A DNA stretch of 18,438 bases from JBCCMF01 sp038747545 (GCA_038747545.1 JBCDJT010000101.1:1-18438); one strand, 5' to 3'. Shown: positions 1-8,848, numbered from the stretch's first letter. Notes: generated by a model from the sequence alone, not told the origin. Made by a program: numbers and translations.

Positions 1-1
1 C

Positions 2-895
2 AGCCACCGCCTCGACGAGATCTACGCCATCGCCGACCGCGTAACGGTGCTGCGCGACGGCACCTACATCGGCACCGAGGCCGTCGCCGACGTGAGCCGC
101 GACCACCTGATCGAGATGATGGTGGGGCGGTCGCTGGAGAACGAGTTCCCGAAGGCCCAGCACCCCATCGGCAACGTGCGGCTGAAGGTGGACGGGCTGA
201 TGGGACCGCGGCTTTCGGCGCCCGCGTCGTTCGAGATCTGCAGCGGCGAGGTGGTGGGGCTGACGGGGCTGGTGGGCGCCGGACGTACCGAGCTGGCCCG
301 CCTCATCTTCGGTGCGGATGCGGCCACGGCGGGCAGCGTCTCGCTCGACGGGCAGCCGCTCGCCATCAACTCCCCAAAGGATGCCATCCAGGCGGGCATC
401 TGCCTACTCACCGAGGACCGCAAGGCGCAGGGCTTGGTGCTGGGCCGCTCGGCACGCGAGAACTTCGCCCTCGGCAACATGAAGCGCTGGTCTCGCTTCG
501 GCTGGCTCAACCAACCGCATGAGCGAGACACGTTCGGCAGCTACATCGAGAGCCTCAAGATCAAGGTGGCGGGGCAGGAGCAGCGCGCGCAGCACCTCTC
601 GGGCGGCAACCAGCAGAAGGTGCTGCTCGCCCGCTGGCTCGAAGCCAACACCGACGTGCTCATCTTCGACGAGCCGACGCGCGGCATCGACGTGGGCGCC
701 AAGTACGAGATCTACCTACTCATCAACCGCCTCGCCGAGCAGGGCAAAGCCATCCTGATGATCTCCTCCGAACTGCCCGAGATCCTAGGCATGAGCGACC
801 GCATCTTGGTGATGCACGAGGGCCAGCTGCGCGGCGAGGTCACCGACGTAGCCAGCGCGACCCAAGAGCAGATCTTGGCGATGGCGGTGGGATGA
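2..895 (+). CDS. Sugar ABC transporter ATP-binding protein, C-terminal part (RbsA/MglA class), 5' end outside window
   Basis: This is the energising subunit of a carbohydrate-type ABC importer, acting on the cytoplasmic face of the inner membrane. The frame is already open at base 2, so the gene begins before the window. The first residues (SHRLDEIYAIADRVTVLRDG) are the H-loop and end of the first nucleotide-binding domain, and a complete second domain follows. That domain has the degenerate Walker A typical of the second half of RbsA/MglA proteins (GLVGAGRTE), a signature LSGGNQQK at 596-619 and Walker B VLIFDEPTRGIDVG from 656. Family members are about 500 residues; roughly 297 are visible here. 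The substrate cannot be read from the sequence. A permease and binding protein are not downstream, so they would have to lie upstream or elsewhere. The stop overlaps the next start (ATGA at 892-895), which indicates co-translation. Confidence 0.93.
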   Translation, partial: SHRLDEIYAIADRVTVLRDGTYIGTEAVADVSRDHLIEMMVGRSLENEFPKAQHPIGNVRLKVDGLMGPRLSAPASFEICSGEVVGLTGLVGAGRTELARLIFGADAATAGSVSLDGQPLAINSPKDAIQAGICLLTEDRKAQGLVLGRSARENFALGNMKRWSRFGWLNQPHERDTFGSYIESLKIKVAGQEQRAQHLSGGNQQKVLLARWLEANTDVLIFDEPTRGIDVGAKYEIYLLINRLAEQGKAILMISSELPEILGMSDRILVMHEGQLRGEVTDVASATQEQILAMAVG

Positions 896-1239
896 TGCAG
901 CGCCAGAACCTGCTGTGGGTCGACGGCACGGCGGGTGCCGTAGTGGGCGTGCTGCTGTTGAGCGTGAGTCCCTGGCTGGCGGAGTTGTTCAGCCTGCCCC
1001 TTGGCGTGGTGCTCTTCATGGGCGCGGCTAACCTCACGTACGGCAGCTACTCGCTCACCATCGCCCAGCGTAAGCGGCGCCCGCTTTCGCTCATCCGCTT
1101 CCTGGTGATGGCTAACCTCGCATGGGTACCGGTGTGCATCGGTCTTATCATCGTCCATCGCGAGGTGATCAGCGTATGGGTGCTGCTGCATCTCAGCGCT
1201 GAAGCCGTATGCGTAGGCAGCTTGGCCGTAATCGAGTGA
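892..1239 (+). CDS. Small four-helix integral membrane protein, function unknown
   Basis: A 115-residue hydrophobic protein with four predicted membrane segments at about residues 12-32, 36-56, 68-88 and 92-112, and a short basic loop (QRKRRP, about 59-64) that probably faces the cytoplasm. The N-terminal pattern (RQNLLWVDGTAGAVVGVLLL) resembles small uncharacterised four-TM proteins found singly in many bacteria; I know no function for them. The start is either ATG 892, which overlaps the stop of the ABC ATPase gene by four bases, or ATG 895, which shares one base with that stop; both imply translational coupling. It is not an ABC permease: it is far too short and lacks any EAA-like loop. 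The coupling suggests co-expression with the transporter, but a role in transport is only inference. Confidence 0.75.
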   Translation: MMQRQNLLWVDGTAGAVVGVLLLSVSPWLAELFSLPLGVVLFMGAANLTYGSYSLTIAQRKRRPLSLIRFLVMANLAWVPVCIGLIIVHREVISVWVLLHLSAEAVCVGSLAVIE

Positions 1240-1275
1240 CGGTGGCGGGACGCGCTCGTCCAACTCTAGCAGCGT

Positions 1276-1929
1276 TCACCTGCGGCGTACGCTCAGCACC
1301 ACGGCGACGCCGACCAAGAAGACGAACCCGACGGCTCCCAGCGGCACCCAGGCGGCTATCGGGGGGATTCGTTCTGTTCGGTCGATGACGATGCGGTCGG
1401 TGTGCCAGGTCAGACGACCAACGTACTGCGGGTCGCTCGCGTTGATGCCACGTGCTTCGTCGGTGCGGATGGCCACGAGCGCTTTGTGCGTGCGCAGCTC
1501 GTGGATGATGAGGTCGTACTGCATAGTTAGCATCGCGGGCACAATACCGTCGGGTGCGGCGAACCAGACGGTGGCCCACACCTCGTCGGCACCATCTTCC
1601 GTCACCACATCGATGTGCTGCACCTGCGCGTGCCACAGTTTCCCCTCGACACCTGAGAGCGCGATGTGATCGGCGATGTAGGCGGATAGGCTATCGCGGA
1701 GTTGCGCGGTGCGCTGCCGCACATTGGGACGCAGCGCCCGGCCGAAGCCTTTGGCGAGGGCATCGACGGGGAGACGGAGTTCGACCTGGATGCCGTCGGC
1801 ATGGACGTCGAGCCAAACCAGCGACTCGGGCATCGGATGCGCGTCGGTGCGGAGGACGGGCCAAAGCGCGGCGAAGGCGAGGCAGAGCGCGGTCACGCGG
1901 CAGGTTTTTACCAGATGGAGCCTTAGCAT
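1276..1929 (-). CDS. Single-pass exported protein resembling the N-domain of HupE/UreJ_2 family proteins
   Basis: 217 residues starting at ATG 1929. A basic N-terminus and hydrophobic stretch (about 9-28) form a signal peptide ending near TDA-HPMPES; an extracytoplasmic domain spans about 31-190; one membrane helix (about 192-213) is followed by RRR, giving type I topology. The domain begins HPMPESLVWLDVHADGIQVEL and contains MQYDLIIHELRTHKALVAIR. From memory, both segments match the extracytoplasmic N-domain of large HupE/UreJ_2 proteins, which normally continues into a multi-helix transporter-like domain. That second domain is absent and replaced by one anchor helix. The start codon overlaps the end of the upstream DUF3500 gene (ATGCTAA, 1923-1929), so an upstream in-frame extension to 2052 is rejected. 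Gene reality is well supported; the family assignment is moderate and the function unknown. Confidence 0.75.
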   Translation of the reverse strand: MLRLHLVKTCRVTALCLAFAALWPVLRTDAHPMPESLVWLDVHADGIQVELRLPVDALAKGFGRALRPNVRQRTAQLRDSLSAYIADHIALSGVEGKLWHAQVQHIDVVTEDGADEVWATVWFAAPDGIVPAMLTMQYDLIIHELRTHKALVAIRTDEARGINASDPQYVGRLTWHTDRIVIDRTERIPPIAAWVPLGAVGFVFLVGVAVVLSVRRR

Positions 1930-3011
1930 GATGCGGCATCGGTGCGGGTCGTGAAGAGGCCGCCGTAGTCGAACGTCTTGTCCCGCCAGATCGAGTGCAG
2001 ATGCACCTGATCGCGGAAGGCAATGCCGCCCTGCGCCACCACCTCGATCCACACGCGCGGCCCGTCAATGCGGATGTACGAGCCTTCCGTCTCCAGATCC
2101 GTCCCACTCGACCAGCCGACCGTCGTGGCTTCGAGCGCGGACTCGCTGGTGTAGACGGCCAGTAGCTCAGCTGCCTCATCGTCTGGGCGCGAGCTGACCC
2201 ACGCCTCAATGGCGGCGATCACGAGAGCTTGTTGCTCAGCCGAGAGTTGAGCAACCGAGAGGCCTTCTTGCTCGGGGAAGGTGAAGTCTTCGCCGGGGCC
2301 GAGGAGCACATCGTCGAAGGAGCCGCTGAGTTCAGCGGCATCGCGCTGCGCGTCGTCCAAGGCCGCCATCATGGCCATCATGGTGCTCTCGCGCCCGGCC
2401 ATCGGCTCGTACGTTTCGCCGTCGAGGGTGAACTGCATGGGTTCGGCACCCAGGAAGTACGGCGTGGTGCTGGCGGTGCCCGCGGTGTAGCCCACGTTCA
2501 GGCCGTAGTGGTGCCCGCCCAGCTGCAAGATCCAATCGCGGTCCACCGACGGCTCGCCGAGGAAGGCGACGTAGTACAGATCGGCGTCCCACATCTTGTT
2601 GCCCGTCTGCTCGGTCAGGTACTCATCCGCCTGGACGACGCCGTAGAACGTGGCGTGGCCGTCCTCGCTGAGCACCGTCTTCGCCAAGTCGTGGACGGCG
2701 GCGAGCTGGTCTTCGTTGAGGTCGCCAAACTTCAGGCCGTTGCGCGCCACAAAGCGGATGGGCAGGTTGCTCCACCGGGCGGCGTTCTCTGCGGTGAGGT
2801 CCAGGTTCAACGTCTCGCGCTGCGCCTCCGACAACATGGCGGCAAACGCTTGCGCGGCATCCACCACGCGCTGCACATCGGTGGGTGTACCCGCCAGCTC
2901 TTCCAGTGCATCAGGCGAGCACGAGTCGGCGGTGGAGGTAGATTCAGCAGGGGGGTGACATCCGCTGAGGCTGGTGAGCAGCACGCTCATCAGCAGCATC
3001 AAGACACGCAT
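1923..3011 (-). CDS. DUF3500 domain lipoprotein
   Basis: 362 residues from ATG 3011. A lipoprotein signal peptide (MRVLMLLMSVLLTSLSGC) has a lipobox ending at Cys18, so the mature protein should be membrane-anchored in the envelope. A Ser/Thr/Pro linker precedes a domain that matches DUF3500 as I recall it: ARWSNLPIRFVARNGLKFGDL, DLYYVAFLGEPS, LQLGGHHYGLNVGYT, TTPYFLGAEP and YIRIDGPRVWIE, then HLHSIWRDKTFDYGG near the end. No biochemical activity is established for the family that I know of. The conserved His-rich motifs (GGHH, HLHSIW) could bind metal or be catalytic, which is speculation. The frame stays open to 3143, but the extra 44 residues are translated from the MITE-like element and lie before the signal peptide, so they are not accepted. 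The gene overlaps the downstream HupE-N-like gene by seven bases. Confidence 0.88.
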   Translation of the reverse strand: MRVLMLLMSVLLTSLSGCHPPAESTSTADSCSPDALEELAGTPTDVQRVVDAAQAFAAMLSEAQRETLNLDLTAENAARWSNLPIRFVARNGLKFGDLNEDQLAAVHDLAKTVLSEDGHATFYGVVQADEYLTEQTGNKMWDADLYYVAFLGEPSVDRDWILQLGGHHYGLNVGYTAGTASTTPYFLGAEPMQFTLDGETYEPMAGRESTMMAMMAALDDAQRDAAELSGSFDDVLLGPGEDFTFPEQEGLSVAQLSAEQQALVIAAIEAWVSSRPDDEAAELLAVYTSESALEATTVGWSSGTDLETEGSYIRIDGPRVWIEVVAQGGIAFRDQVHLHSIWRDKTFDYGGLFTTRTDAASC

Positions 3012-3021
3012 GGGACGATAA

Positions 3022-3204
3022 GAGACTGTTTGGTAGCTGGGTTGGCAGGCGAGATGGAGCCATTTTCGAGCGAAGGTTGGTCCGATTTTGAGGTTCGTAG
3101 CACAGCTACGGGGCGAAAAACCGGAGGCGCAGCCGCAGGGCATCGGGCCGGGATGCGCCGAAAAGAGCCCATCGGAGCCCCAGATCGAGTTACCAAACAG
3201 TCTC
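3022..3204. mobile_element. MITE-like non-coding element, 183 bp, with terminal inverted repeats
   Basis: The ends are a perfect 14-bp inverted repeat: GAGACTGTTTGGTA at 3022-3035 and TACCAAACAGTCTC at 3191-3204. Imperfect pairing continues inward in register, for example GATGG at 3053-3057 with CCATC at 3169-3173 (both 31 bases from their ends) and TTTTCG at 3063-3068 with CGAAAA at 3159-3164. This gives imperfect arms of about 47 bp around a non-repeated centre. A small hairpin, CGTAGC/GCTACG with a three-base loop, lies at 3096-3110. The tips resemble termini I associate with IS5-family elements, but no transposase is present, so it would depend on one in trans. No clear target duplication flanks it. 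It ends ten bases from the DUF3500 start codon and therefore forms most of that gene's upstream region. Confidence 0.65.
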
Positions 3205-3229
3205 CAAGGCTGGGAGGGGGCGTCTACAA

Positions 3230-3269
3230 GATCGGGCCTGCCGAGAACAGTTGCTCAGCAGGCCCGATC
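3230..3269 (-). terminator. Hairpin, probable terminator of the TonB-dependent receptor gene
   Basis: A perfect 12-bp inverted repeat, GATCGGGCCTGC (3230-3241) and GCAGGCCCGATC (3258-3269), encloses a 16-base loop about 40 bases past the receptor's stop codon on the minus strand. The transcript then reads TTGTAG, so the U-tract is short and weak; the stem is very stable. It separates the receptor gene from the MITE-like element and the DUF3500 gene. Termination is inferred from structure and position. Confidence 0.6.
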
Positions 3270-3309
3270 GAGGTGTGGCTATTAAGGAAGAAAGGTGGGG
3301 TGCGGGTGC

Positions 3310-5898
3310 TTACTCGTCGAGGCCACCGCCGCCGAAGTCACCACCGCCGCCGCCTCCACCGCCGCCACGCTGACGGCGGTTGTTGCGCTGCTGCTCGCCG
3401 AACGAGTAGGTGAACGTGAGGCCTACGGCTTGGGCGCCCCAGTCGCGGAAGAACTCGTTGTAGAGGTCCGGCTGGTCTACGACGTTGATGGAGCCCGCCG
3501 TGCCCAGCAGGTCGCGGAAGCGCAGGCTTAGGCTGGCCTGATCGTTGAACAAGTCTTGGCGGAGGGCCATATCGGTCCAGTGGAACGCACCGCGCCGGCC
3601 TTGCTCCGTTTCGATAGGCGCGCGGTAGCGGACCGTCAACTGGAAGTCGAGATCCCCGAAGCCGAAGAGGTTGCCGAACTGGTAGCTGGCGTTCATGCGC
3701 CCGCCCCAGCCGAAGGCGTCGTTCTGGAATGCCGAGTCCACGTTGGAGCCGTCGGTGACGAGGCGGAAGCCTTCGATGCTCGCATAGCCGCGGAAGCCGT
3801 CGAGCCACGAGATGTTGTCGAGCGAGCTGATGAGCTCAATGCCCGACGACTCGGCGGTGTCGAAGTTATCCACGGTGCGCACCGTCACGCCGTCGTCGCG
3901 CAGGTTTTGGAAGTAGCGCACGACGTCCGTGGTGCGGCGGTAGTAGGGGGTCAGTGTGAACGAGCCCCAGGTGGTGAACTGCACGTAGCCAAGCTCGAAC
4001 GAGTCGATGTACTCCGGCTGCAGGTTCGGATTGCCCTGGCGGATGTTGAGCGGGTCGTCGAAGCTGGGGAACGGGTTGAGGTTGCGCGTGCGCGGCCGGC
4101 TGACGCGGCGGCTGTAGCTGCCCTTCAGCTGGTACTGCTCCGAGAACTTGTACGTCAGGAAGGCGCTCGGGAAGAGGCTGGCATAGTCGTTGGTGTTGGT
4201 CTCGTTCGTGGTGCGCAGGTCAAACGTGGTTTGCGCCACCTCGCCACGGAGCCCAAGCTGAACACCCAGGCTACCGTACTGCCGCGCCAGCTGCAGGTAC
4301 ACGGCGTTGATGACCTGCTCAAAGTTGAACGTGTTGATGAGCCCTTCGTCTGGCGTGAGTGCGGCGTTGCCGTCGGCGCTCTCCGAGTAGAGGTCGGAGA
4401 AGGTGGTCTCGATCTCGCCGCGGTACCCCGCTTCGAAGCGGAAGCCGCCGAGCGGACGCACGTAGTCGGCCTGAAGCGAGATTTCGTCGCGCTCGCGGTC
4501 GGTCAGGGCCTCCTGACGCTCCAGGATGTCGGTGCCGCTGGTCACCTGCTCCAGGAAGCTCTCGGCGCCTTCGTTGGCCGAGAGGCTGACGCGGGCTTCT
4601 AGCTGCAGCGTGTGGCCTACCTGCCCGGAGCCGCCCGGGGTGTTGCCCGCGCCGCGTCCGCCGCCGCGCCCACGCCAGGAGCGGCGCGAGCCTGAGCTGG
4701 CACGGGCCGTACGCGTGGCCATGCTCTCAAAGTTGTGCGTGAGCCCGATGCGCGCGTCGGCGTCCCAGCTGTCGCCCGACTCGTTCACGTCGCGAATCGT
4801 GCTCGACAGCAGCGGATCGAAGTCCGAGAAGGCCAGGAAGTCGGTGATCTCTTGCTCCGTTTCGCTTTCGGTGCGGCCTTGCAGCGAAGCGTTGAGGATG
4901 GTCTGTGGCGAGAGCGAGTAGTCGCCCGAGAGGGAGAGGAAGTGCGAGGTCTCATCCTCGTTCTGCCGCTCTTCCTGATCGAAGTAGGTGATGGGCTCGT
5001 TGCGCAGTGCGTTGAAGCGGTTGATGCGGTAGCTGGTGCCGCCGCCCACATCCTGCCCCAGCCGGACGCCGTAGTTCATCGCCATGCTCAGCGGGCCGCG
5101 CCCGTAGGTAACCGTGCTGCTGGCGTTGACGCTGCCCTGCGTGTCGCCCGCCGCCACGACGGTGCCGCCCAAGCCCAACTCGGCCTCCTCTTTCAGGACG
5201 ATGTTGATGATGCCGCCCATACCGTCGGGCTCATAGCGTGCCGACGGGTTGGGCATCACCTCAACGCGGTCCACCGACCCAGCCGGGAGCGTCTTGAGGT
5301 AGTTGGCGATGGCGTCGGCGCTGACGGGCGCGGGGCGGCCGTTGATGAGCACCGCCACGTTGCCACTGCCGCGCAGGCTAACATTGCCGTCGATGTCCAC
5401 GTCCACCGAGGGAATCGTCTCCAGCACCTCAGACGCGGTGCCGCCCGCCGTCACGGGCGAGTCGGCAGTGTTGTACACCGTGCGGTCGATCTCGATAGAC
5501 ACCGCGGCGCGCTCGGCCACGACCTCGACGCCCTCCATCTGCTGGGCGTCGGTGGCCATGCGCAGTACGCCCACGTTGGCGCGTGCGACGTCGCGGGTGA
5601 TGGCGACAGAGTCTACCGTCTGCGTCATGTAGCCCACGAAGCTGACCTGCACGCGGTAGACATCGGGCCGCAGGCCTTCGAGGCGGAAGGTGCCGTCGGC
5701 CTCGGTCACGGCGCCCGTGACGAGCTCGTCGGTAGCGGTGCGCCAGAGCGCGACGGTGGCAGTGATGATGGGGTCGCCGGTCTCGGCGTCAAGCACGGTG
5801 CCTTGGATGCTGCCGGTGCGCGGGCCGTCGCTGCGCTGGGCCCAGGCTGCAGGCGCGAGGCTGACCATGAAGAAGACCAAGAGGAAGAGGTAACGCAT
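3310..5898 (-). CDS. TonB-dependent outer-membrane receptor with carboxypeptidase-like N-domain
   Basis: 862 residues from ATG 5898. Signal peptide about 1-20 (LAPAAWA-Q); a CarboxypepD_reg-like beta-sandwich at about 28-115 (GSIQGTVLDAETGDPIITATV, then DGTFRLEGLRPDVYRVQVSFVGY); a plug domain at about 125-240 (VLINGRPAPVSADAI, VEVMPNPSARYEPDGMGGI, INIVL); then a long beta-barrel of the outer-membrane beta-barrel (OMP_b-brl_3) type. The last barrel strand (VGLTFTYSFG) is followed by a 28-residue Gly-rich tail, and an Arg/Gly-rich insert lies at about 396-428. Such receptors import nutrients or iron complexes across the outer membrane using TonB energy; the substrate is unknown, and no SusD-like partner is adjacent. 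It is divergent from a LytS/LytTR pair, which may regulate it. The frame extends to 6045, but the signal peptide fixes the start at 5898. Confidence 0.92.
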   Translation of the reverse strand: MRYLFLLVFFMVSLAPAAWAQRSDGPRTGSIQGTVLDAETGDPIITATVALWRTATDELVTGAVTEADGTFRLEGLRPDVYRVQVSFVGYMTQTVDSVAITRDVARANVGVLRMATDAQQMEGVEVVAERAAVSIEIDRTVYNTADSPVTAGGTASEVLETIPSVDVDIDGNVSLRGSGNVAVLINGRPAPVSADAIANYLKTLPAGSVDRVEVMPNPSARYEPDGMGGIINIVLKEEAELGLGGTVVAAGDTQGSVNASSTVTYGRGPLSMAMNYGVRLGQDVGGGTSYRINRFNALRNEPITYFDQEERQNEDETSHFLSLSGDYSLSPQTILNASLQGRTESETEQEITDFLAFSDFDPLLSSTIRDVNESGDSWDADARIGLTHNFESMATRTARASSGSRRSWRGRGGGRGAGNTPGGSGQVGHTLQLEARVSLSANEGAESFLEQVTSGTDILERQEALTDRERDEISLQADYVRPLGGFRFEAGYRGEIETTFSDLYSESADGNAALTPDEGLINTFNFEQVINAVYLQLARQYGSLGVQLGLRGEVAQTTFDLRTTNETNTNDYASLFPSAFLTYKFSEQYQLKGSYSRRVSRPRTRNLNPFPSFDDPLNIRQGNPNLQPEYIDSFELGYVQFTTWGSFTLTPYYRRTTDVVRYFQNLRDDGVTVRTVDNFDTAESSGIELISSLDNISWLDGFRGYASIEGFRLVTDGSNVDSAFQNDAFGWGGRMNASYQFGNLFGFGDLDFQLTVRYRAPIETEQGRRGAFHWTDMALRQDLFNDQASLSLRFRDLLGTAGSINVVDQPDLYNEFFRDWGAQAVGLTFTYSFGEQQRNNRRQRGGGGGGGGGDFGGGGLDE

Positions 5899-6101
5899 GT
5901 CTGCACAATGTTGATATGTACTACAGGGACGCTGGCGCAATGTGGCCCGCGGTTTCGTGGCAGTGTATCCGCCCAGATGGCCCAGAGATGCTCGGTTTGC
6001 GGTGAACTGCACTATCGTGAGACGAATGGCACCGATGCCGGGCACCTCTGTGTTACGAACCTGTAAGATGGCCTCGAAACCGCGATTTGGTCGCCTCCGC
6101 T
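5899..6101. promoter_or_regulatory. Divergent intergenic region between TonB receptor and LytS-type kinase
   Basis: These 203 bases must carry the promoters of both the receptor (minus) and the kinase (plus). I see no Shine-Dalgarno sequence before either start, no strong hairpin and no convincing direct repeats of the kind bound by LytTR regulators. A possible minus-strand promoter is discussed among the rejected items. The label rests on gene orientation only. Confidence 0.4.
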
Positions 6102-7286
<1,185 letters not shown>

Positions 7287-7289
7287 CCT

Positions 7290-8081
7290 GTGCCCGCGCC
7301 CACCCGTATCCTGATCGTCGACGACGAGCGGTCGGCCCGGCAGCGGCTGGCCGACCTGCTGGCGTATGCCGAGGATGTGGAGCTTGTCGGCGAGGCGGCC
7401 AGTGGCTCGGAAGCTGTCGATGCGATCCGCACCCTCGCGCCAGATCTCGTCTTCTTGGATGTGCAGATGCCAGGGCTGACGGGCGTGGAAGTCGTGCGCA
7501 CCATCGGCCCCGAGCGTATGCCCGCCGTCATCTTCGTCACGGCCTACGACCAGCACGCCGTCCACGCCTTCGAGATTGCGGCGCTCGACTACCTGCTCAA
7601 GCCGTTCGATGATGAGCGCTTCAGCCAAGCGCTCGCCCGGGCGCAGAAGACACTCGCCTTGCGCAACCTCGATGCCTTGCGTAATCAACTCGCGGGCCTC
7701 CTTGGTCCTGACGCCAGTCCGGCTCCTAAACCGCCCGAGCCCCCCAAGTACCTGCAGCGGATCGGCGTGGAGCAGCGTGGCCACCTGCGCATCTTGCCGG
7801 TGGCCAGCATCGACTTCATCACCGCCAGCGGCGACTACGTGGAACTGCACGCGGGCGAAGACACGTTCCTCATCCGCGAGCCCATGCGCAGCCTCAGCGA
7901 ACGCCTCGACCCGAAGGCGTTCTTCCGCATCCACCGCGGCACCATCGTCCGGCTCGACCGCATCGAGCGGTTGCTCTACAGCGGCGGCGGCGACTATGCC
8001 GTGCGTCTTCTCGACGGGCGCCGCCTCAAGGTGAGCCGCAGCAAGTGGGACGAGTTGGGCACCGCGCTCGGCGTCACCTGA
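7290..8081 (+). CDS. LytTR-family DNA-binding response regulator
   Basis: 263 residues starting at GTG 7290, three bases after the kinase stop; no ATG is available before the receiver domain. The receiver domain (about 5-118) has the acidic pair Asp11/Asp12, phosphoacceptor Asp57 (LVFLDVQMPG), Thr84 and Lys104 (LLKPFD). A Pro-rich linker (about 146-154) joins a LytTR DNA-binding domain covering about 160-258, with IDFITASGDYVELH, FFRIHRGTIVRLDRI and DYAVRLLDGRRLKVSRSKW. It should receive phosphate from the kinase encoded just upstream and bind promoter DNA as a dimer. Possible targets include its own operon or the divergent TonB receptor gene; the sequence does not show a binding site. Family assignment is secure. 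Confidence 0.93.
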   Translation: MPAPTRILIVDDERSARQRLADLLAYAEDVELVGEAASGSEAVDAIRTLAPDLVFLDVQMPGLTGVEVVRTIGPERMPAVIFVTAYDQHAVHAFEIAALDYLLKPFDDERFSQALARAQKTLALRNLDALRNQLAGLLGPDASPAPKPPEPPKYLQRIGVEQRGHLRILPVASIDFITASGDYVELHAGEDTFLIREPMRSLSERLDPKAFFRIHRGTIVRLDRIERLLYSGGGDYAVRLLDGRRLKVSRSKWDELGTALGVT

Positions 8082-8151
8082 CCCGCAGCCACGCGGATCC
8101 TCGTCGGCGACATGACCGTTCGGGGCGCTGATCTACTCCCCCAGGTTGCCC

Positions 8152-8799
8152 ATGAACCTCACGTTTGTGCTCCTCTGTCTTCCTGCGGTCGCCGTCTTAG
8201 GTTGGCTCGCGTGGCGGTCTCGCCAGAACCGTGTGGAGACCGCGAATACCGAGGCTGAGCTGGCGGCCTACGAGCCTGAGGATCGCTTTGACATCGTGCT
8301 CAACCCCGACGCGGGGCGCGACCGCCTCAAGCCTGTGCCGAGGGCCCTCGAGCAGCCCGAGTCGATGTGCTGGGTGCCGCCTGGAGAAGTCGTGGAGGTG
8401 GGCAAGGTGCGGCTACAGCGCGGTCTGATCTACGTGGGTGCAGGCCTCTACAAGGACCGCAACGCGTGGCTGCCGTACGACTTCCTCATCGATCCCACGC
8501 TGCCCGTCAACACGGAGGCGCCGGACCGCGACGGACGCACCGTGGCGCCCTGGGCTTCCTACAGCAAGCTGACACCCAACGCCCGCGCCGCCTTCCTCCT
8601 CTGGCTCGCCGACGGTGCCCAGTCGCCCGACGCCGTGCAGGGCTTCGTGATGATGTACGCCCAGGGCCTGCGCCACCGCCTGGGCCAAACGCCCTCCGCT
8701 GACGAAGCCACCGCCATCCACGATGAGATGGCTCGCTTGCGCACCGCCTATCCACATCATACGCTGGCGGGTACGTTTCTGACTGTGCCCGCTACCTGA
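8152..8799 (+). CDS. Membrane-anchored TerB_N-type domain protein, possibly truncated
   Basis: 215 residues from ATG 8152. One N-terminal membrane helix (about 3-22) followed by WRSRQNR anchors the protein with the rest in the cytoplasm. After an acidic linker, residues about 80-178 resemble the TerB_N domain as I remember it: RGLIYVGAGL, FLIDPTLPV, WASYSKLTPNARAAFLLWLADG, then a Gly-Phe and QGLRHRL. TerB_N normally forms the N-terminal part of much longer proteins that continue into TerB and TerB_C domains linked with tellurite resistance or stress systems; here the frame stops about 37 residues later. It may be a natural short form or a remnant cut short. A TTG at 8146 could add two residues. 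It lies 70 bases after the response regulator and may be co-transcribed. Function unknown. Confidence 0.75.
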   Translation: MNLTFVLLCLPAVAVLGWLAWRSRQNRVETANTEAELAAYEPEDRFDIVLNPDAGRDRLKPVPRALEQPESMCWVPPGEVVEVGKVRLQRGLIYVGAGLYKDRNAWLPYDFLIDPTLPVNTEAPDRDGRTVAPWASYSKLTPNARAAFLLWLADGAQSPDAVQGFVMMYAQGLRHRLGQTPSADEATAIHDEMARLRTAYPHHTLAGTFLTVPAT

Positions 8800-8848
8800 T
8801 CTGGTACATCGATCTGTGAAGCTTGGCGTCCACGGCCGCCCTGAAGTC

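Noticed and set aside
3012..3143. N-terminal extension of the DUF3500 protein to 3143
   Set aside because: The added residues are translated from the MITE-like element and would bury the lipoprotein signal peptide 44 residues inside the protein.
5911..5940. Possible minus-strand promoter: TTGCGC (5935-5940) and TATCAA (5911-5916) with an 18-base spacer before the TonB receptor
   Set aside because: The match is loose and would leave a leader of only about six bases; the promoter consensus of this lineage is uncertain, so it is not reported as a feature.
4735..6066. Plus-strand open frame (443 codons) opposite the TonB receptor
   Set aside because: Antisense shadow of the receptor; the translation is His/Val/Ala/Arg-rich with no signal peptide or recognisable domain. 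The similar frames at 2229-3413 and 3556-4602 are rejected for the same reason.
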